Shown: piece by piece, positions 23,014 through 34,627 of the stretch
How the letters are laid out: each line of letters opens with the position of its first letter
Numbering within the stretch: position 1 is the stretch's first letter
NCBI GenBank assembly: GCA_003427395.1
Contig: BFEA01000208.1
Span: 69,315-133,314 of the forward strand
Origin: Chara braunii
Taxonomy: Eukaryota; Streptophyta; Charophyceae; Charales; Characeae
Length of the DNA stretch: 64,000 nt
Reading direction: 5' to 3'
Notes under the pieces: model-generated
What the model was told of the DNA's origin: nothing
Seen by the model: the letters and a program-made list of their open reading frames with translations, nothing else
The model's database searches: none
Program-made: the position numbers and the translations under genes

Positions 23014-24387
23014 CCTCTGCAGGGCTCAGGGTCGGGTATGCAGTAGCATTCGCCTGTTCGTCTGTATACTTAGGGTCTGCCCACATTCCTCCTGCCATGC
23101 TCTAATTTGAGGTGGATGGTGTCACCCTGCCCAGTCGTTACACCACAGTGGGTCTGTTGGACGCCTGTATATCACTGTGCAAGGAAAATCAGCCTTGCAA
23201 GTGACAGAAACCAAATTGCATAATCCCATAGAAAACCAGAACTGAAAGCAGATTGTGCCAGAAATATGCCAAATAAGAGCAAAGCAAGGCAGTCATTTGA
23301 CAATGTAAGCCCTCTTCACGCCTCCACTGTCTTTTTTTTTTTCTTTTTTCATTTTCCCACTGTCAATGTCCCCAGTGTCGTTCTTCTACATGGCGCTCGG
23401 CGCCCAGACTACCATCAGATGATAGCTAGACTACTAGCCTCCTAAGGACAAGAGCAAGTCTTCAAGAAGTGCAGCCACCTGATGACAAATGAAGACTCCG
23501 ACAGATCGGCCCAATCCCCATCACCAGGTAAATTCTCTCTCTCCTCTCTCACACCGCCCACCACCTGCTCACACAACAGCACCCTCTCCCAAAGGCCCTC
23601 CGCCCACACTCCCCTTTGGCATACAGAGGCAACGGCCTGGCTATGTCCACCACTCAGCCAAGCTGCACCCTGACAGCTCCTCACGTGCCCCGCCAGCACC
23701 CTCCTCCCAGCCAGCCAGTCCTTTGGCAATGTGCGCTGAAGCAGCGCTGCCGCACGCCAGCCAGCCAGCATGAATGGAACTGAGCACGGGTTACTTGCCT
23801 AAGTGCGGTCTGGCTGGCCTGCAGCCTGCCTGGACACGGGGTGCCCTGTCCCAGTAGCTGCGGTCCAAGGCCCTTCCAGAATGTCCCTGGGGCTCAACTG
23901 CAAGGGTCCTGGGTCTCAGCATCTGCGCTCAGCCTCCAACAGCTTCAACTGTCAGGCCTACGCTGTAGTTGCAAGATGCTGCAGGTTCAACCAACCCGGG
24001 AGCCCTTTTCAGCCCAAAATGGCCCTTATCCAAGCATCCATACAGGAACCAACAAACCATGCAGGCTATCGCTAGAGATGACGCGTCCTCCGTGCTTCAA
24101 GCAGATCAGCATTTGAGCTCGCCTTGTACAAACAGAACAACCGCCAGTAGATACCAGGGGGGGGTCTCACTCCTGATGGCAGCACCCACTCATTTCACCT
24201 GCCAGGTGACCCTTCGACATGGCCAACAACAACGCATGCGAGTGTGAAAACGTCCTGCTGTACTGACAGTGCAGCGCTCCCGGTAGCGCCGCGATGTCCA
24301 GCAGGGGGGGCACTACCCCTACATCCCCTTTGGCTTTTACATCGGGCTCCTGTTCTTTCGGGATCAGAAGTGCTGGTTAATGATGGA
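23014..24387. other. Intron sequence, no gene recognised
   Basis: Moderately GC-rich sequence with a T-rich run at 23332-23351. Several proline- and serine-rich open frames overlap on both strands at 23440-24240, but none shows a recognisable domain or conserved pattern. I regard it as intron between pump exons A and B. Confidence 0.5.
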
Positions 24388-24430
24388 CAGGGCTTAGGTC
24401 TTCTCCAACGGGGAAGTAATCAATGCCTCC
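24388..24430 (+). other. Isolated hairpin A of LINE 3' tail
   Basis: CTTCTCC (24400-24406) pairs with GGGGAAG (24410-24416), including one G-T wobble, and is followed by TAATCAATGCC. This is the 3' tail hairpin of the LINE family without the rest of the element. Confidence 0.55.
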
Positions 24431-24503
24431 AGTAGCAGTGTCAATTAGTTGTGAATAGGGAAGCTGTCTCCAGGGAGCAGTGGCCCGGGCTCTTCCAGCC
24501 TTA

Positions 24504-24630
24504 AACCACCAATACATCCAGCTATCGGCCGCGGGCCCTTTTCGGAGGCCGCCCGCCGCCGATTTGATTTATCTACGGCGCTGGGCCTCCGAAAATTTCG
24601 TAGGAGACTCGCTAAACCCTAAACCTGAAA
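24504..24630 (+). mobile_element. Partial copy of the TTAA-ended MITE family
   Basis: TTAAACCACCAATACATCC, then AGCTATCGGCCG, matches the left terminal repeat of the intact MITE at 50761-50971 with a few substitutions. Its GC-rich interior follows, but the matching right terminal repeat is not seen, so the copy is truncated or diverged. It lies about 100 bp upstream of pump exon B. Confidence 0.55.
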
Positions 24631-24730
24631 GTTTGCTGCAGGCCCAAGTTCTTATACAATCCGATGCACTACGGTTGACTTGTTGTGTACTATGCTATTC
24701 TTGGTTGGCTATTTCATTCCATTTCATCAG

Positions 24731-25160
24731 GAGGGACCTATCAAGAGATGCAGCGGACCTGATCCTCATGGATGACAATTTTGCATCTATTGTGGCGGGT
24801 GTGGAGCGCGGAAGGGTGATATTTGACAACCTGAAGAAGACAATTAGCTACACCCTCACCATGAGCTTTCCCCAGCTAATCCCTTTCCTTCTTCACGTGC
24901 TGCTCAACTTTCCACAGGCACTTCCTACTGTTCTGATGCTTGTCCTCTGCCTGGGAACAGATCTGTATCCTGCAATCGCCCTTGCTTATGAGGAGGGGGA
25001 GGAAGGTATCATGAAACGCCCTCCAAGAAATGCAAAGACGGGTAAACTTGTGACTTGGAGACTGCTTAGTCATGCGTACCTGCAGATTGCTGTGCTAGAG
25101 ACATTGGCTGGCCTGTTCGCCTACTTTGTTATCTTCGGTGACTATGGCTATCCACGACAT
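24731..25160 (+). CDS. Na+/K+-ATPase alpha-like pump (IIC), exon B: M5 to M7
   Basis: The exon follows TTTCATCAG and ends at GTAAGT, phase 0. Joined to exon A it reads on through DLSRDAADLILMDDNFAS, VAGVERGRVIFDNLKK, M5 (YTLTMSFPQLIPFLL), M6 (LCLGTDLYPAIALAYE), MKRPPRNAKTGKLV and M7 (ETLAGLFAYFVIFGDYGYP). Length and order fit the C-terminal membrane region of IIC pumps without gaps. Alignment to animal alpha subunits shows changes at cation-coordinating positions: Ser775 to Met, Asn776 to Ser, Glu779 to Gln and Asp804 to Cys, while Thr807 and Asp808 are kept. Ion specificity may therefore differ from Na+/K+ exchange. The next exon is 24.2 kb downstream. Confidence 0.92.
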
Positions 25161-25330
25161 GTAAGTTCATGTTTAATGCCTAGACATGTCCAGGACTTCT
25201 CGAGTTTAAACTTTGTTTTTTTTTTGGATTTTAAGTACTACACCCATGACATGTACGCTTTCGTTCAATAACTGATACTTTTTTTTTCCCTTTTTTGTTT
25301 AAAGAAAGAACTACAACCACCAGGGTGGTT

Positions 25331-25433
25331 CTTTTTTTTTTTTTTTTTGGTACAAAATCCAGAACCGTATAGTTCTGGCTCCATGTCCATTCTGGGGAGC
25401 TTCAGTCCGGACTCCGGTTCCTGCGGAGGGTTT
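25331..25433 (-). mobile_element. LINE tail type c, 5'-truncated copy, reverse strand
   Basis: On the minus strand it reads GGAACCGGAGTCCGGACTGAA, one base group at a time, then GCTCCCCAGAATGGACATGG AGCC (hairpin C), CCAGAAC...GTTCTGG (hairpin D) and an A run that appears here as T at 25331-25349. It matches the LINE_2 and LINE_3 ends and has no coding part. Confidence 0.75.
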
Positions 25434-25721
25434 TCTAGTTTCGTTTTGCAATAGAAACTTGTTATTGCAGTCTAGTTGCTGTTTGAACTTCAAATTCGCT
25501 GGGGTGGCATCAATATGGGAGGACTTGTCTCAGAGGCCATGTAGTCCAGGGCCTTGTAAGCCCTGCCCCTTCACTTGCCACGGGGGAAATTTCAGCTGTT
25601 CAATCTATCAGAAGGGTCCAGTGGACTCTGAGATGGGCAGCCCCAAAACCTCGGCTGCCGTGGACTAGATATATCAAACCTCCAACTATCAATCCTGCCC
25701 AACAAACATCCACCCCAAACA

Positions 25722-25752
<31 letters not shown>

Positions 25753-25786
25753 GACCTGAACACAGCACCCCGTCAGACGAAATCTA
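25434..25786. other. Intron sequence with an A-tract of about 27 bases
   Basis: No gene is seen. A long A run at about 25727-25753 probably marks the tail of an unrecognised retroposon that ended just before LINE_3. Confidence 0.5.
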
Positions 25787-27957
25787 ATGGAGTGCAACGA
25801 TAATCAGTCTGGGACAGTACGAGTAGACTGGCAAGCCAAAGGACTGACGATCCATAGCTGGAACGTCAACGGCCTGGGCAACATTCTCACTGAAGACAAC
25901 AAACTACGAGACATCAGACTCGGTCTCACAGACAAAAGAAAGCCCAAACCCGACATCATCCTTCTACAAGAGACCCATCTATCCAACCTCACCAACCACA
26001 CCAGAATCAAGAGGACCGTGGAACAAAGCCTAGGTGGATGCCCCTTCACATAGTGGTCCAACAAAGCGGACCAAAGCAATCGCGGCACACCTATCCTCAT
26101 ACCAACTACTTCCAAAATCTGGTCGGATGGACAGGTAAGCAACGGCGAAGACGACACAGCGAAAGGTAGATGGTCATGGATCCAAATCACATGGCAAGAG
26201 GAAGAGATCAGGATCCTTAACATAAATGCCCCCAACACAGAAACCAAACGCCTTGCTTTTTTTGACCACATCAAATCACTCTTCCCGAACCCACTACCAC
26301 TAATCATAGCAGGCGACTGGAACACCACTTTGGATCCCAACCTGGACCGCATTTCCCGAGCAACGCTGCTGGGACCCACACGAGCAAGCACACACCTTAG
26401 AAACATCATGACGAAGTTCGACCTGGTGGACCCTTTTCGAATCCTCCACCCACGCAAGAAAGCCTTCTCCCTAGTCAAAAGGAATCGATCTAACCATACA
26501 TCACTATCACGGATCGACTTCTTCCTAATTTCCGACATGTTGCAGGGAGCAATCAAGGAGGTCGATATCCTACCAGCAGCAGCCTTCAAGCGGCTCGATC
26601 ACAAACCGACCTACCTGCTCCTCAACCTCAACTCTTCGGTAGAAAAAGGGCAAGTTTTGTTTAGACTTAACAACTCACTTCTCTCCATAAATCGCATGGC
26701 AGAGGCAGTCAGATGGAACTGGGCTTTCTTACAACAGGATGAGTTGAAATGCCAAAACAAGCACAAGTGGTTCATAGATAGCTATACGGACCTATCTCTG
26801 ACGGTCTTAGTAGAGTCTAGAAGCATAGCAGCAGAACGCAAGATCAGGAAGGAAGAATTGCAAATTGCTCTCGACATCGCTGAAACCAATCTCGCATCAG
26901 ATCCTGCCAACTCCTTCGACCACAACCTACTCCAATCTACCAAGGATGAATTAAATGAATGGAGAAGATCGGAACTCAGGGGCCTACAAATACGCGCCCG
27001 AATGAATGACGACACCCTTAATGAATCCATGTCCAAATTCTTCTTCTCCAAAATTAAGGCCAATGCAAGGAACAACATGATCGAGAGACTGAAGGACCCA
27101 GGAGACCAGGGGAAGACAAAGTCAGCCAGTACGGACATGGTAAGAATAGCCAGATCTTTCTATGCCGACCTCTACGAGTCCAAAACTACCTCCCCCCCCC
27201 AGTCAACAAATATCAACGCCCGTCAGCACATGATGAACTTCCTAGAGAGAACGATCACCCAACAACAAACGCAGGACCTGGACAAACCAATCACTCTAGG
27301 GGAACTACACGCAACCTTGTCCCAGATGGGAAATGACAAAGTATCAGGAATCGATGGTCTGTCCAAAGAATTTTGGATCCAGTTCTGGCCTATATTGGGA
27401 AATGACCTCCTGAACTTTATTAATGACAGCAGGGAAAAGGCAGGTCTGGGTCAATCTCTAAGCACCAGTGTAGTCTCACTAATTTACAAGAAAGGCGACA
27501 AGGAGGACCTGCAGAACTACAGACCAATCTCACTTCTCACAACGCCCTACAAAATCCTAGCAAAGGCTTTAGCAAACTGAATCATAAAACTAATAGACAA
27601 ATGCTTTCATATTGACCAAGCAGGATTCATTCCGGGTCGATATATTCTGGATAATGTGATGGCTCTAAACGAGGCTGCAAAGAAGATCACAAAAAGACGG
27701 ATGCAAGCGGCGATCCTATTCTTCGATTTTGAAAAGGCCTACGATCAAGTCAATTGGGACTTCCTACACAGTTGTATGGAGAAGATGGGAGTCGGCCCAA
27801 ACTTCAGAGAGTGGGTAAGAGTGCTCTATGGAGATGCCACGAGCAAGGTGCAGATAAACAGAATATTGTCAGAAACCTATCCGATATCGAGATCGGTCTG
27901 TCAAGGTGACCCCCTTGCACCCCCAATATTCCTGTTCATAATGGAAGCCATTGCATC
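25787..27957 (+). pseudogene. LINE_3 ORF2, 5' part: endonuclease and first half of RT
   Basis: Endonuclease motifs are SWNVNGLGN, LLQETHL, AGDWNTTLDP, SRIDFFLIS and DHKPTY. Reverse transcriptase motifs are SGIDGLSKEFW, YKKGDKEDLQNYRPISLL, DQAGFIPGRYILDN, FFDFEKAYDQVNWDFL and QGDPLAPPIFLFIMEAIA. A TAG at 26051-26053 and a TGA at 27578-27580 sit in one otherwise continuous frame. The second replaces an Arg codon by comparison with LINE_1, consistent with CpG decay. The frame is then cut at 27957 by the hAT insertion. Confidence 0.9.
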
Positions 27958-28282
27958 CATGGTAACCGCCCGGACGTCCGGACCGGGTTCCAGACAGTCC
28001 GGTATTCGGTGTCCGGTGTCCGGTGTCCGATCGCCATGTCTGGATGGAGGCCCCTGGGGCAAAAATCAAAAACAAAAAAGGGGCGGCCCAGGACGTTTGT
28101 CGGGTCCTAGCCACCCCTCGAAAAATAATGGGGTGATTTTTAAGTGTCCTTTCACCCCACCGGACATGGCCTAAAGCTCCAGACACAAGACACTGCAGGT
28201 TTTTGAGGTGGCGGGTTTCGCACAGGCCCGAGCAATTTCAAAGCGTCCGTTTTGACGTGGCACCCGGAGCTGCTGCCCATTG

Positions 28283-28287
<5 letters not shown>

Positions 28288-28343
<56 letters not shown>
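28288..28343 (+). repeat. (GA)n microsatellite
   Basis: A pure GA run of about 55 bases inside the hAT-type element. Confidence 0.95.
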
Positions 28344-28346
<3 letters not shown>

Positions 28347-28609
28347 TGACAGTACTGCCAGTCTGAAGACTCTGACGTTCTGAATTGAACTGCGAAGTTC
28401 GAACTTTTAAGTTATATATGAAGTTATGAACTTAAATTACTAAATCCAAAGTTCAAAGTTAATCATACTTTTTTCAAAAAAAAAATTATGTTTCTTTAGT
28501 CTTGTGCCTGCTTTGCACTGTTTGCAACTCTGCATGTCTGCTAGTTAAATGTGCTGGTTGATTTGCTGCAAGACACGTGCTCTGCTGCCTGAACTACNNA
28601 GTGCAAAGC

Positions 28610-28870
28610 CTGTCTCTTATACACATCTAGATGTGTATAAGAGACAGGCTAGGGAGAACCCTGATCATCAACGCAGCAGTATTCTCCACTCTATGGTATA
28701 TGGCCTCCATATGGTCCCCTCCCGATGACGACCTGAAGAAGTTGAAGGCAAGAGCCAGGGTTTACCTGTGGACTGGCGAGCCCAACAGAACCACCCTGTC
28801 TCTTATACACATCTAGAGGGAGGGGGGAAGGGCTGTCTCTTATACACATCTAGATGTGTATAAGAGACAG
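28610..28870. other. Sequencing artefact: Nextera/Tn5 junction adapters and chimeric insert
   Basis: CTGTCTCTTATACACATCT followed directly by its complement AGATGTGTATAAGAGACAG occurs at 28610-28647 and 28833-28870, with a further half at 28796-28814. This is the mosaic-end junction made in Nextera mate-pair libraries. The 148 bp between the first two sites (28648-28795) are identical to 29391-29538. The familiar contaminant peptides MCIRDR and VSYTHLDVYKRQ arise from this sequence. None of it is biological. Confidence 0.97.
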
Positions 28871-28977
28871 GTCCGGTGTCCGGTGATGTCCGGATCACCG
28901 GACAGTCCGGACCGGTCCAGACACTGGTCCGGAAGACAGTCCGGAAGTGTCCGGTGTCCGGGTCCGGGGTTACCATG

Positions 28978-31249
28978 ATTGCATCTTTCCTCCGCAAGGA
29001 TCCATCCATAGACCGTCTGGCTGAACAAAACCACAACCCCCTCCACGACTCCATTCTCCCCATCGCACAGATGTTCGCAGATGATCTCAGAATCCTCATT
29101 CGTGCTAGTAATTCCTCCTTCCAAGCCCTGGCCCGCGCTATGGAAGCCTTCAGACTCGCCTCAGAAATGAAGGTAAACTGGTCAAAAACGGCAGGATGGT
29201 GGCTAGCAGAAGGCACACCCCCCCAACCTCCAAACTCATCCACCCCAATGTCATGGACCACAGGCGATCAAGCACTTCGATACTTGGGCATTATGGTTAA
29301 CAGAGATGGCATCTGGCAAGGTATGGGAGAGACTCTAATCGTTAGAGCAATAACCCGTCTTGCCACCCGCAACAAAGCCCAGGCCTCCCTGCTAGGGAGA
29401 ACCCTGATCATCAACGCAGCAGTATTCTCCACTCTATGGTATATGGCCTCCATATGGTCCCCTCCCGATGACGACCTGAAGAAGTTGAAGGCAAGAGCCA
29501 GGGTTTACCTGTGGACTGGCGAGCCCAACAGAACCACCTGCATAAACAAAGTGGCTTGGCAAACTGTCATAAGGAAACCACACGAAGGGGGGCTAGATAT
29601 AATCGACCCTAAATAGGAAGTGATCGCCCTCCAAATAAAATGGATAATCAAAATCCTCACCAAACAAGCCCTTCCGTGAACCAAGATGGCAGTGGACAGC
29701 TTAAGGAATTTGGCACCGGTAGCGCCCCCACCGAACATGAGTGGCGTGTTTTGGATCATGGCAAAGGAATGGACAATCAAATACGGAAGACCTGCTAGGA
29801 GAACCAACCCCCTGACCCCCAATCAACCCCCCACTACGCCCACCCCCTACTGGTCACCGATCCTGAAAGCCTGGCGCGGCCTGATGCCAGAAAAGAAAGG
29901 GTCCCCGAGCAACAAAGAGGAAGTCTTAAGACAACCCCTGTTCTGCAATCCCTAAATTAAAGACGCAGAGGGCAGTCCATGGACGCTCCGAGCCAAAGAC
30001 CACAGATGGCTGTCTTGGGTGGAGAAAGGAGTATGGCAGATCAAACATCTGTGGTCTGAGGACTGACAAGAATGGTTAACCGAACAGGACCTCCGCACTC
30101 CCCTAAAAGGGTGCCACCTACTGAACACCAACCTGTCAGAAATCCTTCAAAGCATTCCCCCCCCATGGACGACCAAGAACCACACACGTGGAAACCTGGA
30201 GACTGGGGAGTCCTCACCACACAGACCCCACCAACAAGAGCCTACCGCTTCGTGACCAAACCGGACCTGACTAACTACAAGCCAAGTTCATATCCTACCC
30301 TATCATCAAACACAACATATACGAACTAGAGGTCCTAAACAAAACACCACAGAACGTACAAATAGAAACCTACCTTCTCAGGAAGGTTAGTCTCTCACAA
30401 GAAACACTGGATCATCTTCCAGCCGGAACTCAACATTAAGGAGCTGGAATTCGACCCAAAAGAATGGGTGTGGGACCTGGGCGCCACCGGAAAGTCGAGG
30501 ACGATAACAAAATACGACGTAAAGTTCGGGTATAACCTCGGACTACAAACCAGGTACCCAAATCCAAGGCTGACAGAGAAATGGAGAAGCATACTGAACC
30601 TAGATGACACAATCCCTATCACCATCCCATGGACCAAATATCTTCTCATCGGACCAATTAAAATCTGCAGCTTGCAATGGCTATTAGCACATGCAGCCCT
30701 TTCCGTCAACCAATGGCTACATACTAGAACGAAACATTGTGACCCTGATAGCTCGGACGGCTGCTCAATGTGCAGCAACAACTTTCCCGAAGACATCCCA
30801 CACTGCCTCCTCTTCTGCCCAGAAGCGACATGGGTATGGAAGAAGGTCCACGAGTTGTGGTCGATCCTGTTCGCTTCACCGCCCCCTAACATTCCCCCTC
30901 TCTCTATCCTAATCCTAGCTAACATCCCCAGCAACATCACAGCAGCAGGGAAGTATGGTTCACCCTGCTCAGGAAGCTGGCATTGTGGGTGATATGGAAA
31001 CGCAGATGCACTCAGACAATCGAGGGTGCAGAGGTGGCTAGGGAAGAAATGTGGTCATTACTCCTGAGCATGGCAAAGACGGAAATCAGAAGCAGATGGG
31101 GGGGAATACTCAACTCTATAAGACACAAACCAAAAGGACAAGCAACCAAGAAACAAACCTTCATGAGGAACTGGTTGTTAAAGGGCAAGGTGGCGACGAT
31201 AGTTGACAACAGGTTGAGGTGGAAGAATTGGCACCAGGCACAATCATGA
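28978..31249 (+). pseudogene. LINE_3 ORF2, 3' part: RT second half, thumb, zf-RVT
   Basis: It resumes with ASFLRKDPSIDRL and contains the catalytic FADDLRILIRASN (about 29072), LGRTLIINAAVFSTLWYMAS and EGGLDIIDPK, then a TAG at 29614. Later parts in shifted frames include SGVFWIMAKEW, KEEVLRQPLFCNP, LQWLLAHAALSVNQWL, the zinc motif CSMCSNNFPEDIPHCLLFC and a C-terminal LRWKNWHQAQS ending at 31249. The segment from 29940 to 30460 has several stops and frame changes. Confidence 0.88.
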
Positions 31250-31597
31250 AGTCTTTAAGGTCTGTCGGGTGCCCTGGCAGAATGCCAAGAAGACCCTGAA
31301 GGAGGATCAACAACAAGGCAAACCGGACCCACAATTCAGGACAAGGAGCAAGAGATTTTGTTTTTTTCCCATGAATCAGCAATAGAACACTGAGCGGACA
31401 CCCCCACTCTTCTCGCATTGCACGGACTCATTCGACAGGCTCTGATTAGAAGCCTGAGAGGAACAAGTGGTCAGGGCAAGGTGATAGTCAATCCTCCTTA
31501 GGAGTAATCAATGCTGGTCAGGGTTCCTTCGACCAGAAGGAAGGAAGCGTTGAGTGGGTAAAACTATGTATTCTTTTGACTTGTCGGGGGAATAGGA

Positions 31598-31673
31598 ACC
31601 GGACTGGCACTCCCTAGAATGGATATGGAGCCAGGGCCATAAGGATCTGTTAAAGAAAAAAAAAAAAAAAAGG
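31598..31673 (+). other. LINE_3 3' terminal module (hairpins C and D, poly(A))
   Basis: GGAACCGGACTG is followed by CACTCCCTAGAATGGATATGG and AGCCAGGGCCATAAGGATCTG, then A residues. It corresponds to LINE_2 at 20277-20330 and 20358-20420 and to the reverse copy at 25331-25433. Hairpin D here is CAG..CC/GG..CTG, weakened by mismatches relative to the other copies. Confidence 0.7.
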
Positions 31674-34600
31674 CTCAAGTGGAGTCAAAATCGGAGCGAT
31701 CGGGAGGTGGATTTGCCCACGGTCGTCGGAGATGTGATGAATGGGCCTGGGGCATTAGCGCTACTCCAGCGATGGAAACATGAGTGACGGAGGGGATGTG
31801 GCACATACGTGTTACGTTTGCTCATGCTGCTGTGGATACGCGTGTGGCCACGGCTGGCAGGCGCGTCTGCGCGATGAGTGGGTGAGCGAGGCCAGCAGGG
31901 TGCGAGTGGGAACTTGGCAGGAAGAGCATGTAAGGTTGGTGGAATGGACGCAAACATCCTCTACAGCATGCTGCCATGGTTGGTGGTCGAACAAGAGTTG
32001 CCAGGTCTCACACGTCAGCTTCTAGCTCATGAGCGAGCGTGTCACGTCGATACTAACTTTGCATTGAGGTCTTTTGGTTCTGGAGTAGGTGCTGGCACGT
32101 GGCGAGAAGGCTAATCTACAGACGCAATGAGGTGGATTCTAGAAGGCGGCAACGAGCTGGTTCCTCTACACTTGTTCCCCCCTGGCTTTTGAAAGCACTG
32201 GTGTGCCATCTCTCTATTCCTCGCTCTATGTGAATGATGCTGCAGGCTAGCATGTCGTACGAAGGGTAGTATTGCTTTTGTTGAGCATTGCTTCAGGAGA
32301 GATCACTTCCACTCTTCGTCTTGCAAATTTGTGGAGGAGGAGGTCGGCTAGCAGCAAGATGAAGAAGAGTAGAGTGGGTGTCGTGGGGTGGGAGGAGGAT
32401 TGTCGGGAGGAAATGAGTGGGTGGTCATCGAGTGAAGTCCAAGATCTACTCAAAGGTCCGTTAAGAGAGTGAGGGCTTCTACTCGAGGCGACTGGCTGGC
32501 TGATCGTCTTCCTGTTGCTTCATCTACTGAGGATCATCATCACTGGCAATGTCTTCNCCATCTTCAACGACACGTGAATAGGTATCATTATCATCATCAT
32601 CAGCAGCAGCAATCAACATCATCAATCATCATCATTATCAGTGTTATACAAAGGTAAGTGAATGGTGGAAAGAGAGTAGACCTATTTCGCTTGCTCCTGC
32701 TATGTCACTCTCTTCATGTCCTTTCCGCCTGCTTTTTCTAACCACGACATTCCGTGAGCCCGGCTGCTCACTTGCCTATGGCGCACAAGTGGTTGCGCGA
32801 CGACCGGAGAGGCGGGTTAGCTTAGGGGTTGGACAGGACAAATATAGGGAGGGTTATAGTGGATGGGGAGAGGGAGTAAGGTAGGTAAGGAAGGGGGAGG
32901 GAGGGGGATACTTCACTTGTCTTCGCCAGTACGTTTTTCACATTTATCATCGTTTTCATAATCATACTTAGTGTGAGTAGGAGTGGTTTGGGGGAAGTCC
33001 TTATTTTCTATCTTTTCTGCTTCTCTCTATCCTACCTCTAAGCTCTTCTTCCTTACTCCTTTTCTGCCTTTATTATCCTTACTCCGTATATGATTGCCAC
33101 TGCTAACTTGTAGCTGGATCCTAATTTGGCACATGGTGTTGACAAGGCGGCGCAATGGTTGGTGGAATCACGTGGGTTTGCAGGGATTGAAGATGGGGGA
33201 AGGACAAGGAAAGTGCAAGGGAGGAGAACGAGGAGTATGTGGTAAAGGGATAGGCAGGTAGAGAAGATAGAGATAGATGTTATCAACTTGGACGTCTGTC
33301 GATTTTCATCAACACTCACACGCAAACAATCTCACGCACGCCCATACATGCATAAGAAGAAGGGGAGAGGAGACAGAGTACATACTGCACACAGACAGAG
33401 TAAGCAGCGGGAAAACACTATGCACATGTGTGGAGATAACACAAAGTGTTTCTCACTCTCTGACAATACTCCCAACAACCAATCACAAGTAGACACCTGT
33501 GAGGATAAGAAAGGAACAATCTGAGATTGAACCGATCTGAACCAATATCGTTACAGAGTTTGTCTCAGTGTCTCGCCACTCACATAATCACACACTCCAC
33601 TCCCTAGACTACACCCAATTAGTAACGCCACACAACAATAGCCTCCCACTGTCGATGTAACCCAGATGAAGAACAAGAACTGCGATGTAAACCTCAGTGT
33701 CGATGAGCAACTCTGACGAAGAAAGCTGCAGCTATGGCTGCAGCGCCACTGTCGATGCCACGCACAATCCCAAAGGAAGATGCAGCAACAGTGGTGCACC
33801 CACAAATACCATGTAGAGCCTCAAAATAGCCCAGCCGCTCGCAAGCACCCCAGGGGTGGATGCTCAAAGGACGCCCCAGCTATGGCGAGCTCCAGAAGGC
33901 TGGCTATGGCTGTCGTCCACGACGAAGGTCTCAGGATGCCGCCTGTAGGCAATCGTCTCCACTGTACTTGCTTGGCTCAGAACGTTGTGACACGAAAATG
34001 AAACTGCCCAAAGTCCTAACACTGGCGACCTCGATCTATTAATAGACTAGCCTAGCTAGACCTAGACACGGACTGGACCGACCAGTACTGTTTCAGTTTG
34101 GGCCTCTAGGGCCTCTACCTACCCGGCTATAGGCTCTCATGCTATGGGCCTAGGCCCTAGGGCCTCCTGTCCTAGTGGTAGCCCGGGCCTGCTGATCGCA
34201 GTGTGGCCTAAGGGAACTGTGGGCCTGTAATGTTGAGAAATTACAGATATGTCCCTCACGAAATTCCCTCAGTAGTAAACTCTCGGTTAGTCCCTGACAC
34301 AAACAAAATTATGAATCTAACCCTACGCTGTTACTGCACAGCCTCGCAGTCAAGTCTCGACAGTCAAAATCAGCAAGTCATTGCACAGAGAGAGGAGAAA
34401 GGGGAAGGGGGGGAGGGGAAAACTCATGCGAAGCCTAGACAACGAGTTCTTATCTTCTTTTTTCTTTTGATTTGATTTCATCAATCATCATACCATCTTC
34501 AACATTCCAACTACCAACTCAATTATCAATCACAATAATCATCCTTAATTAAAATGATTGATTCTCCTTATATTCAAATCCTGGATTTTAGCGTTTCATT
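31674..34600. other. Intron sequence, no gene recognised; CAT microsatellite
   Basis: About 2.9 kb without a convincing gene. The segment at about 32325-32400 (GGAGGAGGTCGGCT, then GCAAGATGAAGAAG) resembles 39460-39640 and is likewise followed by CAT/ATC-rich repeats (32580-32645), so it is a copy of the same repeat. One undefined base lies at 32557. GGCCT-rich sequence at 34095-34220 is locally repetitive. I see no RNA gene or domain. Confidence 0.5.
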
Positions 34601-34627
34601 GGATTCAAGGGTTGAACTGGCACATGG

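Larger units (their letters stand above)
27958..28977. mobile_element. hAT-type non-autonomous DNA transposon in LINE_3 RT
   Basis: Ends are CATGGTAACCGCCCGGAC (left) and GTCCGGGGTTACCATG (right), near-perfect terminal inverted repeats with CCGGAC-rich subterminal sequence on both sides. The 8-bp direct repeat ATTGCATC flanks it (27950-27957 and 28978-28985). Eight-base duplications and CA...TG ends are typical of the hAT superfamily. Removing the element and one duplication restores the LINE reading frame exactly. There is no transposase. The interior holds a GA microsatellite (28288-28343), two undefined bases (28598-28599), and adapter-derived artefact sequence at 28610-28870, so its true length is uncertain. 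Confidence 0.82.
25787..31673 (+). mobile_element. LINE_3: L1-like LINE, near-complete ORF2, interrupted by a hAT-type element
   Basis: ORF2 spans endonuclease (from about 25841), reverse transcriptase, zinc motif (about 30760-30815) and a basic end at 31249. The 3' UTR has hairpin A (31488-31515), a TTCCTTC...GAAGGAA palindrome (about 31525-31547), hairpin C, hairpin D and poly(A) (31655-31673). Frame breaks are few (TAG 26051, TGA 27578, stops and shifts after 29614). It is closely related to LINE_1 and LINE_2. It lies in the same strand as the pump gene, inside its 24-kb intron. Confidence 0.85.

Noticed and set aside
23440-24240. Possible host exons (Pro/Ser-rich frames)
   Set aside because: Open on both strands, no domain, no consistent splice signals; it lies inside the pump intron.
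28631-29261. Open frames starting MCIRDR or containing VSYTHLDVYKRQ
   Set aside because: These peptides come from Tn5 mosaic-end adapter sequence and are not biological.
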